From Moorena producens 3L (lineage in GTDB: Bacteria; Cyanobacteriota; Cyanobacteriia; Cyanobacteriales; Coleofasciculaceae), in NCBI RefSeq assembly GCF_000211815.1, contig NZ_GL890940.1, positions 100,122-164,121 of the forward strand: 64,000 bases of DNA, written 5' to 3'. Below, in pieces: positions 8,977-18,165 of this stretch; the stretch's first letter is position 1; each line of letters opens with the position of its first letter. The notes beneath the pieces are model-generated. The model was not told the DNA's origin. It was given only the letters and a program-made list of their open reading frames with translations, and made no database searches. Position numbers and translations under genes: made by a program.

Positions 8977-9170
8977 TTGGTCAGCGGTCAGCGGTCAGCC
9001 GTCAGCCGTCAGCCGTCAGCGGTCAGCCGTCAGCTGACGTAACAGAGATTAAACTAATGCTTACTTGTTTTATTCAAAAGTACTTCAAGTAGCGTGCCCA
9101 TAGCCCATAAGCTGAGAGCTGATAGCTGAGAGCTGAGAGCTGATAGCTGATAGCTGATAGCTTAGAATAG
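8977..9170. repeat. Heptamer arrays around a conserved GTAACAGAG core
   Basis: GGTCAGC/CGTCAGC units are followed by a ~60-bp core with GACGTAACAGAGATTAAA and TTGTTTTATTCAAAAG, then GCTGAGA/GCTGATA units up to the FMN reductase gene. The same core recurs at about 18891-18951 and, diverged, at about 23910-23960, so the core is itself a dispersed repeat. Confidence 0.75.
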
Positions 9171-9200
9171 TTATAATGGGAGTATACTCCCTAATTTAAA

Positions 9201-9794
9201 ATGGAAGAATTAAGCAAAATCAAGCTAAAAATTCCTATGGTTTTAGGGAGTTGCCGCATTGGTCGGGAAAGCCTCAAAGTAGCGCAATTTATTTTAGGAG
9301 AACTTATTGAGCAAGACCGAATAGATACTGAACTGATTGACCTGGGTGAGTATAAATTACCCATGTTAGAAGAGCGATTACAGGATAGCTCAAATCCTCC
9401 TGATAATGTCCTACGGTTTTGCGCCAAGCTGGGTCAAGCAGATGGGATATTACTGGTTACTCCTGAATACAAAAATGGCTATCCTGGAGTATTAAAAAAT
9501 GCCCTGGATTATCTGGAACCCCAGGCTTTAAAGTATAAACCTATTGGTATTTGTACCGTGTCTTCTGGGAGATTTGGAGGACTTGATTGTTTGGCGCAGT
9601 TACGATTAGTCTGCCTGGCTTTAGGTGGGTTACCGATTCCAGATAAATTGCCTGTTGCTAAGGTGAAGGAATTATTTGATGACAATGGTAATTTGTCTGA
9701 CTTGAGATTTAAAGCCAGGCTGGAATCTTTTATGAATGAACTGGCTTGGTATACCGAGGCGATGGTTAATCAAAAGGGGTGCATTTCTTTGTAA
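9201..9794 (+). CDS. NAD(P)H-dependent FMN reductase family protein
   Basis: Flavodoxin-like fold protein of 197 residues. The N-terminal strand and phosphate loop are VLGSCRIGRESLKVAQ; the flavin-contact segment is LLVTPEYKNGYPGVLKNALDYL near residues 90-110; TVSSGRFGG near 125 is the second family motif. Members transfer electrons from NAD(P)H to FMN or quinones in the cytosol. It is co-directional with the SDR-like gene and the paralogue pair upstream but separated by repeats, so co-transcription is uncertain. Confidence 0.85.
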   Translation: MEELSKIKLKIPMVLGSCRIGRESLKVAQFILGELIEQDRIDTELIDLGEYKLPMLEERLQDSSNPPDNVLRFCAKLGQADGILLVTPEYKNGYPGVLKNALDYLEPQALKYKPIGICTVSSGRFGGLDCLAQLRLVCLALGGLPIPDKLPVAKVKELFDDNGNLSDLRFKARLESFMNELAWYTEAMVNQKGCISL

Positions 9795-9924
9795 AAAAGA
9801 AGGAAAGTGTGGGGGGCGGGGATTGTGGGAATTGTGGGAAGCTAAGAAGAGATAAAAGAAGATAAGAGAAGATAATAGCTCACAGCGGTCATTTTTTTGT
9901 TGTATCAGCGCGATTTGGCTAAAT

Positions 9925-10083
9925 ATCCCGACTCCCGACTCCCGACTCCCGACTCCCGATTCCCGACTCCCGACTCCCGTTCCCCTCCTGGGAGGGGTTA
10001 GGGGTGGGTTCCGATTCCCGACTCCCGACTCCCGATTCCCGATTCCCGATTCCCGATTCCCGATTCCCGATTCCCGATTCCCG
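9925..10083. repeat. (A/T)TTCCCG-type heptamer array with a hairpin insert
   Basis: About twenty ACTCCCG or ATTCCCG units precede the multicopper oxidase. At 9980-10011 the array is interrupted by the same 32-nt CCCCTCCTGGGAGGGG module found in the CTCTTGC array near 7.7 kb. The stretch 9795-9924 is unique and 10084-10173 is the promoter side of the next gene; no clear motif was recognised. Confidence 0.85.
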
Positions 10084-10173
10084 CTAATGTAAACTTTTAT
10101 AACAAAAACTTGATTTCAATACTGACAGGCTGTCATACTCACTTTTGTGAACTATTCTTTCGGTAATGAATTT

Positions 10174-12543
10174 ATGAACCATTTATTCCTGTTCCTACGC
10201 AGGGTACTGATTGTGTTCTTAGTGAGCACGCTTATGGCTGTCAGTACCTTTACAGGGAAAGCTGTCGCTGAGGCTGAGGATGTTGTTGATCTGGTTGATT
10301 CATGTTCAGTAATAACTTCAGACTACCTGAATGAGGTAAGTCAGCCTGATTTTAAAAATCCACCCTTTGCATACACAAATGATACGGATACTCAATATCC
10401 TAGACAGGGAGTTACTTTAAATGCAGTTCAGGACGAATTATACCTGGATGTAGATAGAACTCGACTCAATGGTTATAAATACGATGGCTACCTCTACAAG
10501 ACTACTTTCTATGACAAAGATGGCAATCGAAAAACTATTGTTAGAGATACTGGTAAACCTGCACAAATTGAAATAGCAGACTATAATCCAACAAGTCCTC
10601 CTGGCAATATGGTTGGAACCTATAACCCACCAACTATAGTGACATCTCCTGGTGAATTTGTTCAGAGTGGTACTTTCGATAACAGCAATGTTACTCTTAA
10701 CTCCTTTGACCTAGAACTGACAAATAATTTACCAGTAAGAGTTCCATTGGCGGGGAGTCTACCACAAACAAAAGAAAATTTAGAGAACCAATCTCAATAC
10801 ACTAACCTTCATTATCATGGCTTCAACGTATCACCTTTACTAGGTTCTGATGATGTTTTAGTGGATGTTCATTCTAATATAACTCCTGGTTCTACTGAAG
10901 GCGGTTATTATCCGGGAGATAATCCACAGGAGCCTCAATATGGTGGTCCAATAAGTGAGTACAAAATGACAGTCAAGATGCCAGTCGTTCATCAGTCAGG
11001 ACTGTTTTGGTACCATTCCCACGCCCACTCAATGAGCCAGCAACAGGTTCAGGGTGGTCTCTCCGGTGGAATAATTATCAAGGGGATGGATGATTATTAC
11101 AACTTTCTAAATCTAGGGAACCCGCAAGGATTGATTGGTGTGGTTATAACTCCGGACAATGAACCTGAGGATTTTACTGTCAATCAAAAGGTGATGATGT
11201 TCAAGGATTTTAATAATGTTTTAAATGGAAATAATCCGAAGTGTTTCACTCTCAATGGTCAAGTCAACCCTAAAATAACAATTAGACCTGGAGAGGTTCA
11301 ATTATGGCGCATTGCTAATTCAGGCTCCAATCAATACATGAACATTGCCCTAGAAAAAGGTACTAGGCAATGGCAAGATGGTCACTATGTTCTAGAAACT
11401 CCTAGTTTTGCTGAACCCAATGGGGAAGCAAATTTTATTGTTTTGGCCCGTGATGGTGATGTTGTTGAAAAACCATTCCAAACTAACTCAGTTCTATTGC
11501 CACCTGCTGCTCGGGTCGAACTTCTTGTAGTAGGAGGTGAAGTAAGTAGTGAATATTATCTTGTTTCAGACTTTAGCACCAATTTGACTGAAGGTCAAAA
11601 GTGGGCTGGCGGAAAAAGCCAATTGTTAGCAACTGTTGAGGTAGAGGGCGACAAAGTTTGCTATGATAATTTAAATCTATCGTCGGTAGTATGCACAGGC
11701 GGTAGTGATTTATACACTTACCTCCAAGGACCGCCAAATTATCAAGACAAGATATTGCCACCTTCTGAAGCAATAATGGCAGACACTCTAGAAAATTGTC
11801 CAGATAAGTATGATCATTATGCTTATAGAATTGATGAAAATGGTAATAAAATTGTGTATGATAGTCAGGTTCCTTACGATGGGAAAGAAAATGATGGAAA
11901 AAAAAGGTGCATAACTCCACCGGCTGATATGTACAGAGACCCACTTACCAAGAAACGTTACTTCTATTTCAGCAGAGAAGGTGGGAGTAAGTATTTTCTA
12001 AAAGGATTTGAGACAGAAGCAGAAGCACATGTTGATGGCGAGATAAGCCAAGCAATTGATACAAACAAAATCAAAGAATTATTTGATGGAATCCGGATTG
12101 ATAAAATTTCCCGGACAGGAGATTTAGAAGAGTGGCATTTGGTCAATGCAGATACTTTAGCCCACGTTTTCCACATACACCAGCTTGATTTCGTAGTTAC
12201 TAAGGTGACGCTCGCTCAAGATCTTACAGCAGATGCTTTTAATGGAAAGTATAATAACTACGACGTAGAAAGTTGTCAAGAAGCAAAAGATCCTCTTCCT
12301 AATGGTGAGCCAGGAAAAGAATATAAACTAAAACCCCAAGGATATCGAGATGTAATTAACTTACCTGCAAACAGCGTAACTACAGTTCGTATTCCCTTTG
12401 TAAATCCATTCATTACTGGTGTATTTGTTTATCACTGCCATATACTAGGACATGAAGATCGTGGCATGATGAATAATATCAAAGTGGTAAATCCAGACGG
12501 GTATGAGAAAGCAGGTATTATGCCAACAGTAGATAAACAGTAG
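10174..12543 (+). CDS. Secreted multicopper oxidase (laccase-like)
   Basis: Exported copper oxidase of about 789 residues. A signal peptide (FLFLRRVLIVFLVSTLM, then an Ala-rich cleavage zone ending AVAEA) begins at ATG 10174; a GTG at 10147 is an alternative start. All four copper-ligand clusters are visible: NLHYHGF, WYHSHAHS, HVFHIHQLDF and HCHILGHEDRGMM, the last with the T1 Cys, His and axial Met. The protein is longer than a typical ~500-residue laccase, with insertions between cupredoxin domains. It oxidises phenolic or metal substrates with reduction of O2 to water; the substrate is unknown. It stands alone and ends before a strong terminator. Confidence 0.9.
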   Translation: MNHLFLFLRRVLIVFLVSTLMAVSTFTGKAVAEAEDVVDLVDSCSVITSDYLNEVSQPDFKNPPFAYTNDTDTQYPRQGVTLNAVQDELYLDVDRTRLNGYKYDGYLYKTTFYDKDGNRKTIVRDTGKPAQIEIADYNPTSPPGNMVGTYNPPTIVTSPGEFVQSGTFDNSNVTLNSFDLELTNNLPVRVPLAGSLPQTKENLENQSQYTNLHYHGFNVSPLLGSDDVLVDVHSNITPGSTEGGYYPGDNPQEPQYGGPISEYKMTVKMPVVHQSGLFWYHSHAHSMSQQQVQGGLSGGIIIKGMDDYYNFLNLGNPQGLIGVVITPDNEPEDFTVNQKVMMFKDFNNVLNGNNPKCFTLNGQVNPKITIRPGEVQLWRIANSGSNQYMNIALEKGTRQWQDGHYVLETPSFAEPNGEANFIVLARDGDVVEKPFQTNSVLLPPAARVELLVVGGEVSSEYYLVSDFSTNLTEGQKWAGGKSQLLATVEVEGDKVCYDNLNLSSVVCTGGSDLYTYLQGPPNYQDKILPPSEAIMADTLENCPDKYDHYAYRIDENGNKIVYDSQVPYDGKENDGKKRCITPPADMYRDPLTKKRYFYFSREGGSKYFLKGFETEAEAHVDGEISQAIDTNKIKELFDGIRIDKISRTGDLEEWHLVNADTLAHVFHIHQLDFVVTKVTLAQDLTADAFNGKYNNYDVESCQEAKDPLPNGEPGKEYKLKPQGYRDVINLPANSVTTVRIPFVNPFITGVFVYHCHILGHEDRGMMNNIKVVNPDGYEKAGIMPTVDKQ

Positions 12544-12683
12544 AAGAAGTAAATGACTAAGAAATGGAGGTAGGAAATAGATAACTCCAAAAATGAGGTT
12601 GAAACCCCTGTAAAATAAGGGCAAACATTTAATTTCTGGAGAGGTGATTACTTAACCTCTAAATCTTCAGAGATTACAGCATT

Positions 12684-12720
12684 CTAGGGACTTTGGATCC
12701 AAAGTCCCTAGGTTTTTTTT
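12684..12720 (+). terminator. Rho-independent terminator after the multicopper oxidase
   Basis: A perfect 28-bp palindrome from 12684 to 12711 (arm CTAGGGACTTTGGA) is followed by eight T residues. It is 140 bp downstream of the oxidase stop codon. Confidence 0.9.
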
Positions 12721-12778
12721 CGGATGTCTGTTAATATATAGCAAGTCTTATACCCATGAGGTACAAATCTCTGGGTTT

Positions 12779-13440
12779 TAGGGAGCAGGGAGCAGGGAGC
12801 AGGGAGCAGGGAGCAGGGAAGAGGGAAGAGGAACCCACCCCTAACCCCTCATAAGGGTAGGTTTTTACTTTGACCTCAGGTGTGGGGTGTGGGGCGTGGG
12901 GTGACCGGGTGTGGCGGATAAGAAAGCGATGCAGCTTCGGAACAGGGGGTTTCCCCCACTCGCGCTTTGCATGGCTGACAATGTACTTAATTTGTCGTTA
13001 TTAATCATCATTGTCTTGATGGAACTGCCGTGGTTTCCCCCACTCGCGCTCTGGATCTTGACAATATTTCCCCCACTCGTGCTCTGGATCTTGACAATAA
13101 AAGTACTTACTCGCCCCTTTGTAAAAAACCTACCCCTGTGAGGTTCCCCCCACTCGCCCTTGCCATCAAGACAGTGAGATGTACCCGGTGCCTAGAAGCC
13201 GGGGAATTTTTTTGTGGATGAGTCTTGACTTGAAACTTTCCAATTTTGATGTATCATCTTTTTTAGGAACCAATTTTATGGAGCAGCTAAGTGTTTCCAG
13301 CCCAGTCCAGTGGAGTGTCAGCGCCCTCTTCTGGACTACCAAACCCATATCCCAATTAAACGGGCAAGGGGTCTCCCGTTATAATCTCCGATTTAACGGG
13401 AGGGGAATTGCCCGACAGCGTCTGGAAGTTCTCAACAGAT
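12779..13440. repeat. Repeat-rich gap upstream of tnpB
   Basis: GGGAGCA heptamers (12779-12815) lead into a degenerate copy of the CCCCTCC hairpin module. From about 12945 to 13175 there are three or more diverged copies of a unit with TTCCCCCACTCG(C/T)GCT followed by TTGACAAT or ATCAAGACA. Related units occur near 33.6, 43.8 and 47.9-48.1 kb. At 13362-13416 an extended inverted repeat (CGGGCAA/TTGCCCG and CTCCCGTTA/TAACGGGAG) lies upstream of tnpB and could be a left-end hairpin of its element. No gene found. Confidence 0.6.
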
Positions 13441-13464
13441 TGGCCAGAGGCCACGCTTCGCGAA
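13441..13464 (+). repeat. 24-nt hairpin module upstream of tnpB
   Basis: Arms TGGCC/GGCCA with loop AGA, then CGCTTCGCGAA. It is flanked by GAT and CGT. The arm sequence differs from the iscB copy, yet complementarity is kept. Confidence 0.8.
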
Positions 13465-13485
13465 CGTAAGTGGTACAATAGCATT

Positions 13486-14769
13486 GTGATATTAACGTAC
13501 TGCTACAAAATCAAACCAAGTCCCGAACAGATAGCCATCATGGAAAGGTGGCTTGAATTGTTGCGTCGTCACTGGAACTATGCTCTAGGGCAACGACTTG
13601 ATTGGCTCAATCGGACTCGCTCACCGATTGATAGATGTAGCTTGATTAGTGAGCCGATCGGTGTTATTCCAGAAGTGGTCAACTATTACACTCAACAAGC
13701 GGCTCTCAAGGAAACTAAGCGACTGTTTCCTGAGTACAAGCAAATCTATGCAGAAACTCAGCAAGTCAACTTGCAACGACTCAATAAAGCGTGGGATAGA
13801 TGGAGGAAGCCTGACGCTAATGGTAAACGTGGTGGTAGACCTCGATTCAAGAAAGCGGGAGAACTTCGATCATTCGTTTTTCCTAGGATCAATAGTTCAA
13901 AGGCGGGAGCACACCTGGCTGATGGGATTTTAAAACTAAGCAGAATTGGATCAATACCTGTCGTAATGCATCGGTCATTACCCATTGGCTTTACCCTTAA
14001 GCAATGCACTATTGTCAAGAAGGCCGATGGCTGGTACGGCTGTATCTCAATGAAAGATGATACAGTTCCCGAACTTTTGCCTATTGGCTCTGTCAAGTCT
14101 GCCGTCGGAATTGATGTTGGCTTAGAGAAGTTTTTGACCACGTCTGACGGTGAAGCAGTACCTATCCCGCAGTTTTATAGGAATGCTCAAGACAGACTGG
14201 CTAAAGCTCAAAAAGTAATGTCGCGTCGTGTTAAGGGCTCTAATAACTGGAAAAAAGCCAAGCACAAAGTAGCCTTAATGCACCTTTATCTGACTCGTTG
14301 TCGGAAAGAGTTTCATTATCAGGTGGCTCATTGGTTGTGCGGTAAGTACGACCTAATTTCTCACGAAAATTTAAACATCAAAGGGCTGGCTCGAACTAGG
14401 TTAGCAAAGTCAATAAATGATGCAGCTTGGGGAGCTTTTTTGGAGATATTACAAGCAGTGGCGGTCAAACGCGGTTTGTTAGTCCAGGAAGTCAACCCAC
14501 GAGGTACAAGCATTGAGTGTTTTAATTGCGGTTCCAGGGTCGAGAAAAGTTTAAGCGATCGCGTTCATTGTTGTTCGAGCTGTAATATCAAAATCGATTC
14601 GGCGAAGCCGACGCTGCGCGAACGTGATTGGAACAGTGGTATCAACATTTTGAATCGTGGATTATTGGCGGTTGGACTGCCGCTCAATGGCTGCGGTAAA
14701 TCAATACAGGATATTGAGGAACAGCAAGTCTCATTTGTGAATTTGAGAAGCCCACATCATAATCTTTGA
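13486..14769 (+). CDS. tnpB: TnpB RNA-guided nuclease (IS200/IS605 OrfB)
   Basis: Transposon-associated TnpB of 428 residues from GTG 13486, chosen because the family N-terminus (YCYKIKPSPEQ) begins there. It has the helix-turn-helix/OrfB region (HWNYALGQRLDWL), RuvC-I Asp in GIDVGLEKFL, RuvC-II Glu in ISHENLNIKGLAR, a four-Cys zinc finger (CFNCGSRV and CCSSCNIK) and RuvC-III in DWNSGINIL. Residues 372-379 (SAKPTLRE) are a 24-nt module inserted between D371 and R380, right where relatives read DRDWN; the catalytic-type DWN remains. No tnpA lies nearby. TnpB proteins use an RNA from the 3' end of their own gene to cut DNA at the element's target. Confidence 0.9.
   Translation: MILTYCYKIKPSPEQIAIMERWLELLRRHWNYALGQRLDWLNRTRSPIDRCSLISEPIGVIPEVVNYYTQQAALKETKRLFPEYKQIYAETQQVNLQRLNKAWDRWRKPDANGKRGGRPRFKKAGELRSFVFPRINSSKAGAHLADGILKLSRIGSIPVVMHRSLPIGFTLKQCTIVKKADGWYGCISMKDDTVPELLPIGSVKSAVGIDVGLEKFLTTSDGEAVPIPQFYRNAQDRLAKAQKVMSRRVKGSNNWKKAKHKVALMHLYLTRCRKEFHYQVAHWLCGKYDLISHENLNIKGLARTRLAKSINDAAWGAFLEILQAVAVKRGLLVQEVNPRGTSIECFNCGSRVEKSLSDRVHCCSSCNIKIDSAKPTLRERDWNSGINILNRGLLAVGLPLNGCGKSIQDIEEQQVSFVNLRSPHHNL
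14599..14622 (+). repeat. 24-nt hairpin module in frame inside tnpB
   Basis: Arms TCGGC/GCCGA with loop GAA, tail CGCTGCGCGAA, flanked by ATCGAT and CGTGAT. It splits a GATCG site as in iscB and encodes the same eight residues. Confidence 0.85.
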
Positions 14770-14785
14770 TTTGATGTGGGAGTAG
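14680..14785 (+). ncRNA. Possible TnpB guide-RNA scaffold and right-end hairpin
   Basis: TnpB guide RNAs come from the 3' end of the gene and the element's right end. Here CCCACATCA (14751-14759) pairs with TGATGTGGG (14772-14780) across the stop codon, a typical subterminal hairpin. Scaffold limits are not determined; the guide would begin just downstream of about 14785. Confidence 0.4.
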
Positions 14786-14940
14786 TCACTTAATGCCCAT
14801 CGGCTTCAGATAGTGTGGAGGAGTTTATAAAAAAATAAATCAAAACAAATTCTAGCCTGGATTATGATTTAATCAATAATTTAAAAGATTTAAATTAAAG
14901 GGGTTTATCACTTTTCATAAGCAGTTAAATTATCGTCTAA

Positions 14941-15669
14941 ATGATTAAACCAATCACAAAAATAGCTGTTTTTACAGTACATAAAGCCGCTTCAATGTTC
15001 TTGCACCAAATAACTATAGAAGCCAGTGCTTTGGCTAAAATTAATTACTATTCTCCCAATAATAAACAGTTAAGTGATAGTTTATTCTATTTTCGACCAC
15101 CTAGGGAAAATTTTTGCCAGGAAGCCCTTGCTAAGTTTAATTCTATAGATACAGGGTGTATTGGCCCTATGCGTTATCCCCTAGAGATAGACTTAGATAG
15201 CTGTTTTGTAAACCTACACCTACGAGACCCCAGAGATGGTCTGAATTCAATGTTCTTTTCTTGGACAAAAATTCACAAAGGGTTCGATCAATCGAAGCGA
15301 GACGAGTGGCTTTCTTGGGGAATAGATAAGTTTGTTATTTCATTCAGTGATGAGTACCTTGACAGATATGAAAAATATCTAAATCACTTTATTGGTCATC
15401 CTAATGTTAACCTACTCAAGTATGAAGATATGGTATATAATTTTGATAGTTGGTTAACCTTGTTTGTTCAACCTTTTCAACTTTATTCACAAGATATAAG
15501 CGGCTTGTCTAAGCAATTATCTGATGAAGTAAATCCCCAAAATGCAGACCCCAATACTCACAGACGTAAAATGATTTCTGGAGATTTCAAAAATAATCTT
15601 AAACCTGAAACTATAGATACTCTAAACCAAAAGTTTGGCCATATCCTCTCTGCCTTGGACTATTTATAA
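14941..15669 (+). CDS. Sulfotransferase-like protein
   Basis: A 242-residue protein of the sulfotransferase fold. The 5'-phosphosulfate-binding loop is visible as FTVHKAASMFLHQ near residue 12, and the 3'-phosphate motif as LHLRDPRDGLNSMFFSW near residue 92. It would use PAPS to sulfate an acceptor (sugar, lipid or peptide) in the cytoplasm. The coding sequence is AT-rich compared with the tnpB region and starts a run of tailoring genes. It is followed after 20 nt by the fucosyltransferase-like gene, likely in one transcript. Confidence 0.75.
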   Translation: MIKPITKIAVFTVHKAASMFLHQITIEASALAKINYYSPNNKQLSDSLFYFRPPRENFCQEALAKFNSIDTGCIGPMRYPLEIDLDSCFVNLHLRDPRDGLNSMFFSWTKIHKGFDQSKRDEWLSWGIDKFVISFSDEYLDRYEKYLNHFIGHPNVNLLKYEDMVYNFDSWLTLFVQPFQLYSQDISGLSKQLSDEVNPQNADPNTHRRKMISGDFKNNLKPETIDTLNQKFGHILSALDYL

Positions 15670-15689
15670 TACCTATAATTTACTTTGCT

Positions 15690-16664
15690 ATGATAATTGA
15701 ATCGAAAAAAATGACAAATAATTTTTATTTTGAACAAGGCGATCGATTAAAAGAGCAAGGTAAAATAGCAGAGGCATTACAGGCTTACCAAAAAAGCATT
15801 GATTTGACATCTAATGTTAGTACATTAGATGCTGCTAAGTATATTAGAGAAGCGGTCTATCAAGCTGCCTCTATTGCCACAATTAATCAACCGCCCTATA
15901 AAAAAATTATTTTCTATGCAGCAATAGGCGGTCTTTGCAACCGCTTGCGTGCTTTATGCGCCTACCTTTGTTTGAGCTACTTTTGGGATATTCCCCTACT
16001 GATGTGCTGGCATCCAGAGGAAGCTTGTAACTGTTATTTTGAAGACATTTGTGAAACTGTATGTGAAACTATATCTCCTCAATCAATCCTAAAATTGTTG
16101 AGAAATGAAGATTCTTGCAACATCTTGTATGTAACTGAACACAAATGGCATTCAATTCACCAGAGGTATCTTGAGGATAGTATAGATCATGAAACATTTA
16201 GAAAACATTACTTAAAATTTGTCAGGCAAATGAAACTTAAAGATAACTTGCTTCAGGAAATAGAAAAATTTGTGGAAAAGTATTGGCAAAACGACATGAT
16301 TGGGATACATATTAGACGCACAGACCTATGGAAGCACCTAAAGTCTAGAGGATTAGAGTCACACTTTTCTTCAGATGATAAGTTTATCAGAGCTATAGAA
16401 AAAGAAATAGCTAATGGATGCTCTAACTTTTTCTTAGCTACAGATAACGAAGGGACAAAAACGTTAATCTCCGAGCAATTTCCAGACCAAATAATTAGCT
16501 ATTGTCAAACTTTCGATGATTCACAAAAGCGCCAAACTTCTGTAGAAAATTCTCTGATAGATTTATATTTGCTTTCTAAATGCCAAAAAATTCTCGGCTC
16601 TTATTATTCAAGCTTTAGTGAATATGCTGCCGCTCTGGGAAATATTCCTTTAGTTTATCCGTAA
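15690..16664 (+). CDS. TPR plus fucosyltransferase-like glycosyltransferase
   Basis: A 324-residue protein. One TPR-like helix pair (FYFEQGDRLKEQGKIAEA) is at the N-terminus. The donor-binding region of NodZ/FUT8-type fucosyltransferases follows: GGLCNRLRAL near 85, IHIRRTDLWKH near 205, FLATDNE near 245 and YYSSFSEYAAALG near the end. The HxRRTD motif binds GDP-fucose in that superfamily. A second start at 15711 (MTNNFYFEQG) is possible. Proximity to two sulfotransferases suggests modification of a glycan or glycolipid. Fucose as the donor sugar is inferred. Confidence 0.7.
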   Translation: MIIESKKMTNNFYFEQGDRLKEQGKIAEALQAYQKSIDLTSNVSTLDAAKYIREAVYQAASIATINQPPYKKIIFYAAIGGLCNRLRALCAYLCLSYFWDIPLLMCWHPEEACNCYFEDICETVCETISPQSILKLLRNEDSCNILYVTEHKWHSIHQRYLEDSIDHETFRKHYLKFVRQMKLKDNLLQEIEKFVEKYWQNDMIGIHIRRTDLWKHLKSRGLESHFSSDDKFIRAIEKEIANGCSNFFLATDNEGTKTLISEQFPDQIISYCQTFDDSQKRQTSVENSLIDLYLLSKCQKILGSYYSSFSEYAAALGNIPLVYP

Positions 16665-16762
16665 GTATTCTTGACGCTTACAAGGTTTTTCATAACTATG
16701 AGCTACACCGGTGCCCTTGACCCATTAAGAATTAAATTCGCCTGGTGCATCTCATTAAAGCT

Positions 16763-17520
16763 GTTTGACCCGGTGGTGCGTTACGGGCAGCAACCTAACC
16801 CTGGCTACGAGGCGGAAAATGAGGAACCCCCTAACGCACCCGGGTGCATCTCATTAAAGCTGTTTGACCCGGTGGTGCGTTACGGGCAGCAACCTAACCC
16901 TGGCTACGAGGCGGAAAATGAGGAACCCCCTAACGCACCCTACGCAAAATTTTGTATTATAGCAGTCGCCAGGGCAGTTAGGACATCGACATTAGTCTCA
17001 CACCCAAAGTAAGCGCAAGAGTTTGACTTCTGACTTCTGACTTCTGACTTCTGTTTGACCCGGTGGTGCGTTACGGGCAGCAACCTAACCCTGGCTACGA
17101 GGCGGAAAATGAGGAACCCCCTAACGCACCCTACGCAAAATTTTGTATTATAGCAGTCGCCAGGGCAGTTAGGACATCGACATTAGTCTCACACCCAAAG
17201 TAAGCGTAAGAGTTTGACTTCTGACTTCTGACTTCTGACTTCTGACTTCTGACTTCTGACTTCTGACTTCTGTTTGACCCGGTGGTGCGTTACGGGCAGC
17301 AACCTAACCCTGGCTACGAGGCGGAAAATGAGGAACCCCCTAACGCACCCTACGCAAAATTTTGTATTATAGCAGTCGCCAGGGCAGTTAGGACATCGAC
17401 ATTAGTCTCACACCCAAAGTAAGCGCAAGAGTTTGACTTCTGACTTCTGACTTCTGACTTCTGACTTCTGACTTCTGACTTCTGACTTCTGACTTCTGAC
17501 TTCTGACTTCTGACTTCTGC
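16763..17520. repeat. Four-copy tandem array with a growing GACTTCT heptamer tail
   Basis: Units start at 16763, 16862, 17053 and 17272, each with GTTTGACCCGGTGGTGCG. Each contains a ~66-bp piece with inverted ends GGTGCGTTA/TAACGCACC. The last three also share a ~95-bp segment with TTTTGTATTATAGCAGTCGC and end in GACTTCT heptamers numbering 4, 8 and 12 in order. The stretch from 16665 to 17599 holds no credible gene; open frames here are translations of the repeat. Confidence 0.9.
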
Positions 17521-17599
17521 TATACCTGTTCCCAGATCCGCTGTTCCCATTAATCCTATGTTCACAAATCAAATACAAAACCTATAGGAGATTAAAATT

Positions 17600-18121
17600 A
17601 TGCCAATTAAGTTTGATTTAGCCAAGTATATCAATCCTGTATTTGTTGAAACAGGAACCTATAAAGGTGACGGAATTGCTCTTGCTTTAGCATCAGGTTT
17701 CCAAAAAATATATAGTATTGAAGTTGCCGAAGAGTTTTATAATAATGCAGTACAAAGATTTAAGACAGAAATCGATAGAGGAACTGTAGAAATAATTTTA
17801 GGTGACTCATTGTATTGTTTACCAAAGGTGATTAGTAACATAGATTCTAATATTACTTTTTGGCTAGATGCTCATACTATACTTGGTTATGAGGGAGAAA
17901 AGTCTTGTCCTCTATATGAAGAACTTGACGCGATCGCTAATCATCCAATCAAAACACACACCATATTAATTGACGATCTACGTCTATTTTCCCAAGATGG
18001 TTGGGGTAAATCAGTTCTTAAAGATAACATCATCAACAAAATTAAAAAAATAAATAGTGATTACTCGCTTATTTATGAAGATGGAAAAATAGAAAATGAT
18101 GTTCTAGTAGCTTTTCCTTGA
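17600..18121 (+). CDS. Class I SAM methyltransferase-like protein
   Basis: A 173-residue soluble protein with a Rossmann-type start: VFVETGTYKGDGIALALASG (motif I-like) near residue 14, IYSIEVAEEFYNNA as the post-I acidic strand, then FWLDAHT and HTILIDDLRLF. It resembles small methyltransferase-like proteins found in glycan loci. A strong ribosome-binding site (TAGGAG) precedes ATG 17600. The SAM-binding loop is less glycine-rich than usual, so binding is inferred. It is followed by a sulfotransferase on the same strand. Confidence 0.7.
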   Translation: MPIKFDLAKYINPVFVETGTYKGDGIALALASGFQKIYSIEVAEEFYNNAVQRFKTEIDRGTVEIILGDSLYCLPKVISNIDSNITFWLDAHTILGYEGEKSCPLYEELDAIANHPIKTHTILIDDLRLFSQDGWGKSVLKDNIINKIKKINSDYSLIYEDGKIENDVLVAFP

Positions 18122-18165
18122 TCTGAGAGAACAATAAATTAAAGAAACTAAGAAAGTTGCAGGTA

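Noticed and set aside
16671..17012. Open frame of 113 codons in the tandem array
   Set aside because: It is a direct translation of the repeat units with internal duplication; no start signal or protein features.
17350..17565. Minus-strand frame rich in SEVRSQK repeats
   Set aside because: Pure translation of GACTTCT heptamers, which are open in all frames.
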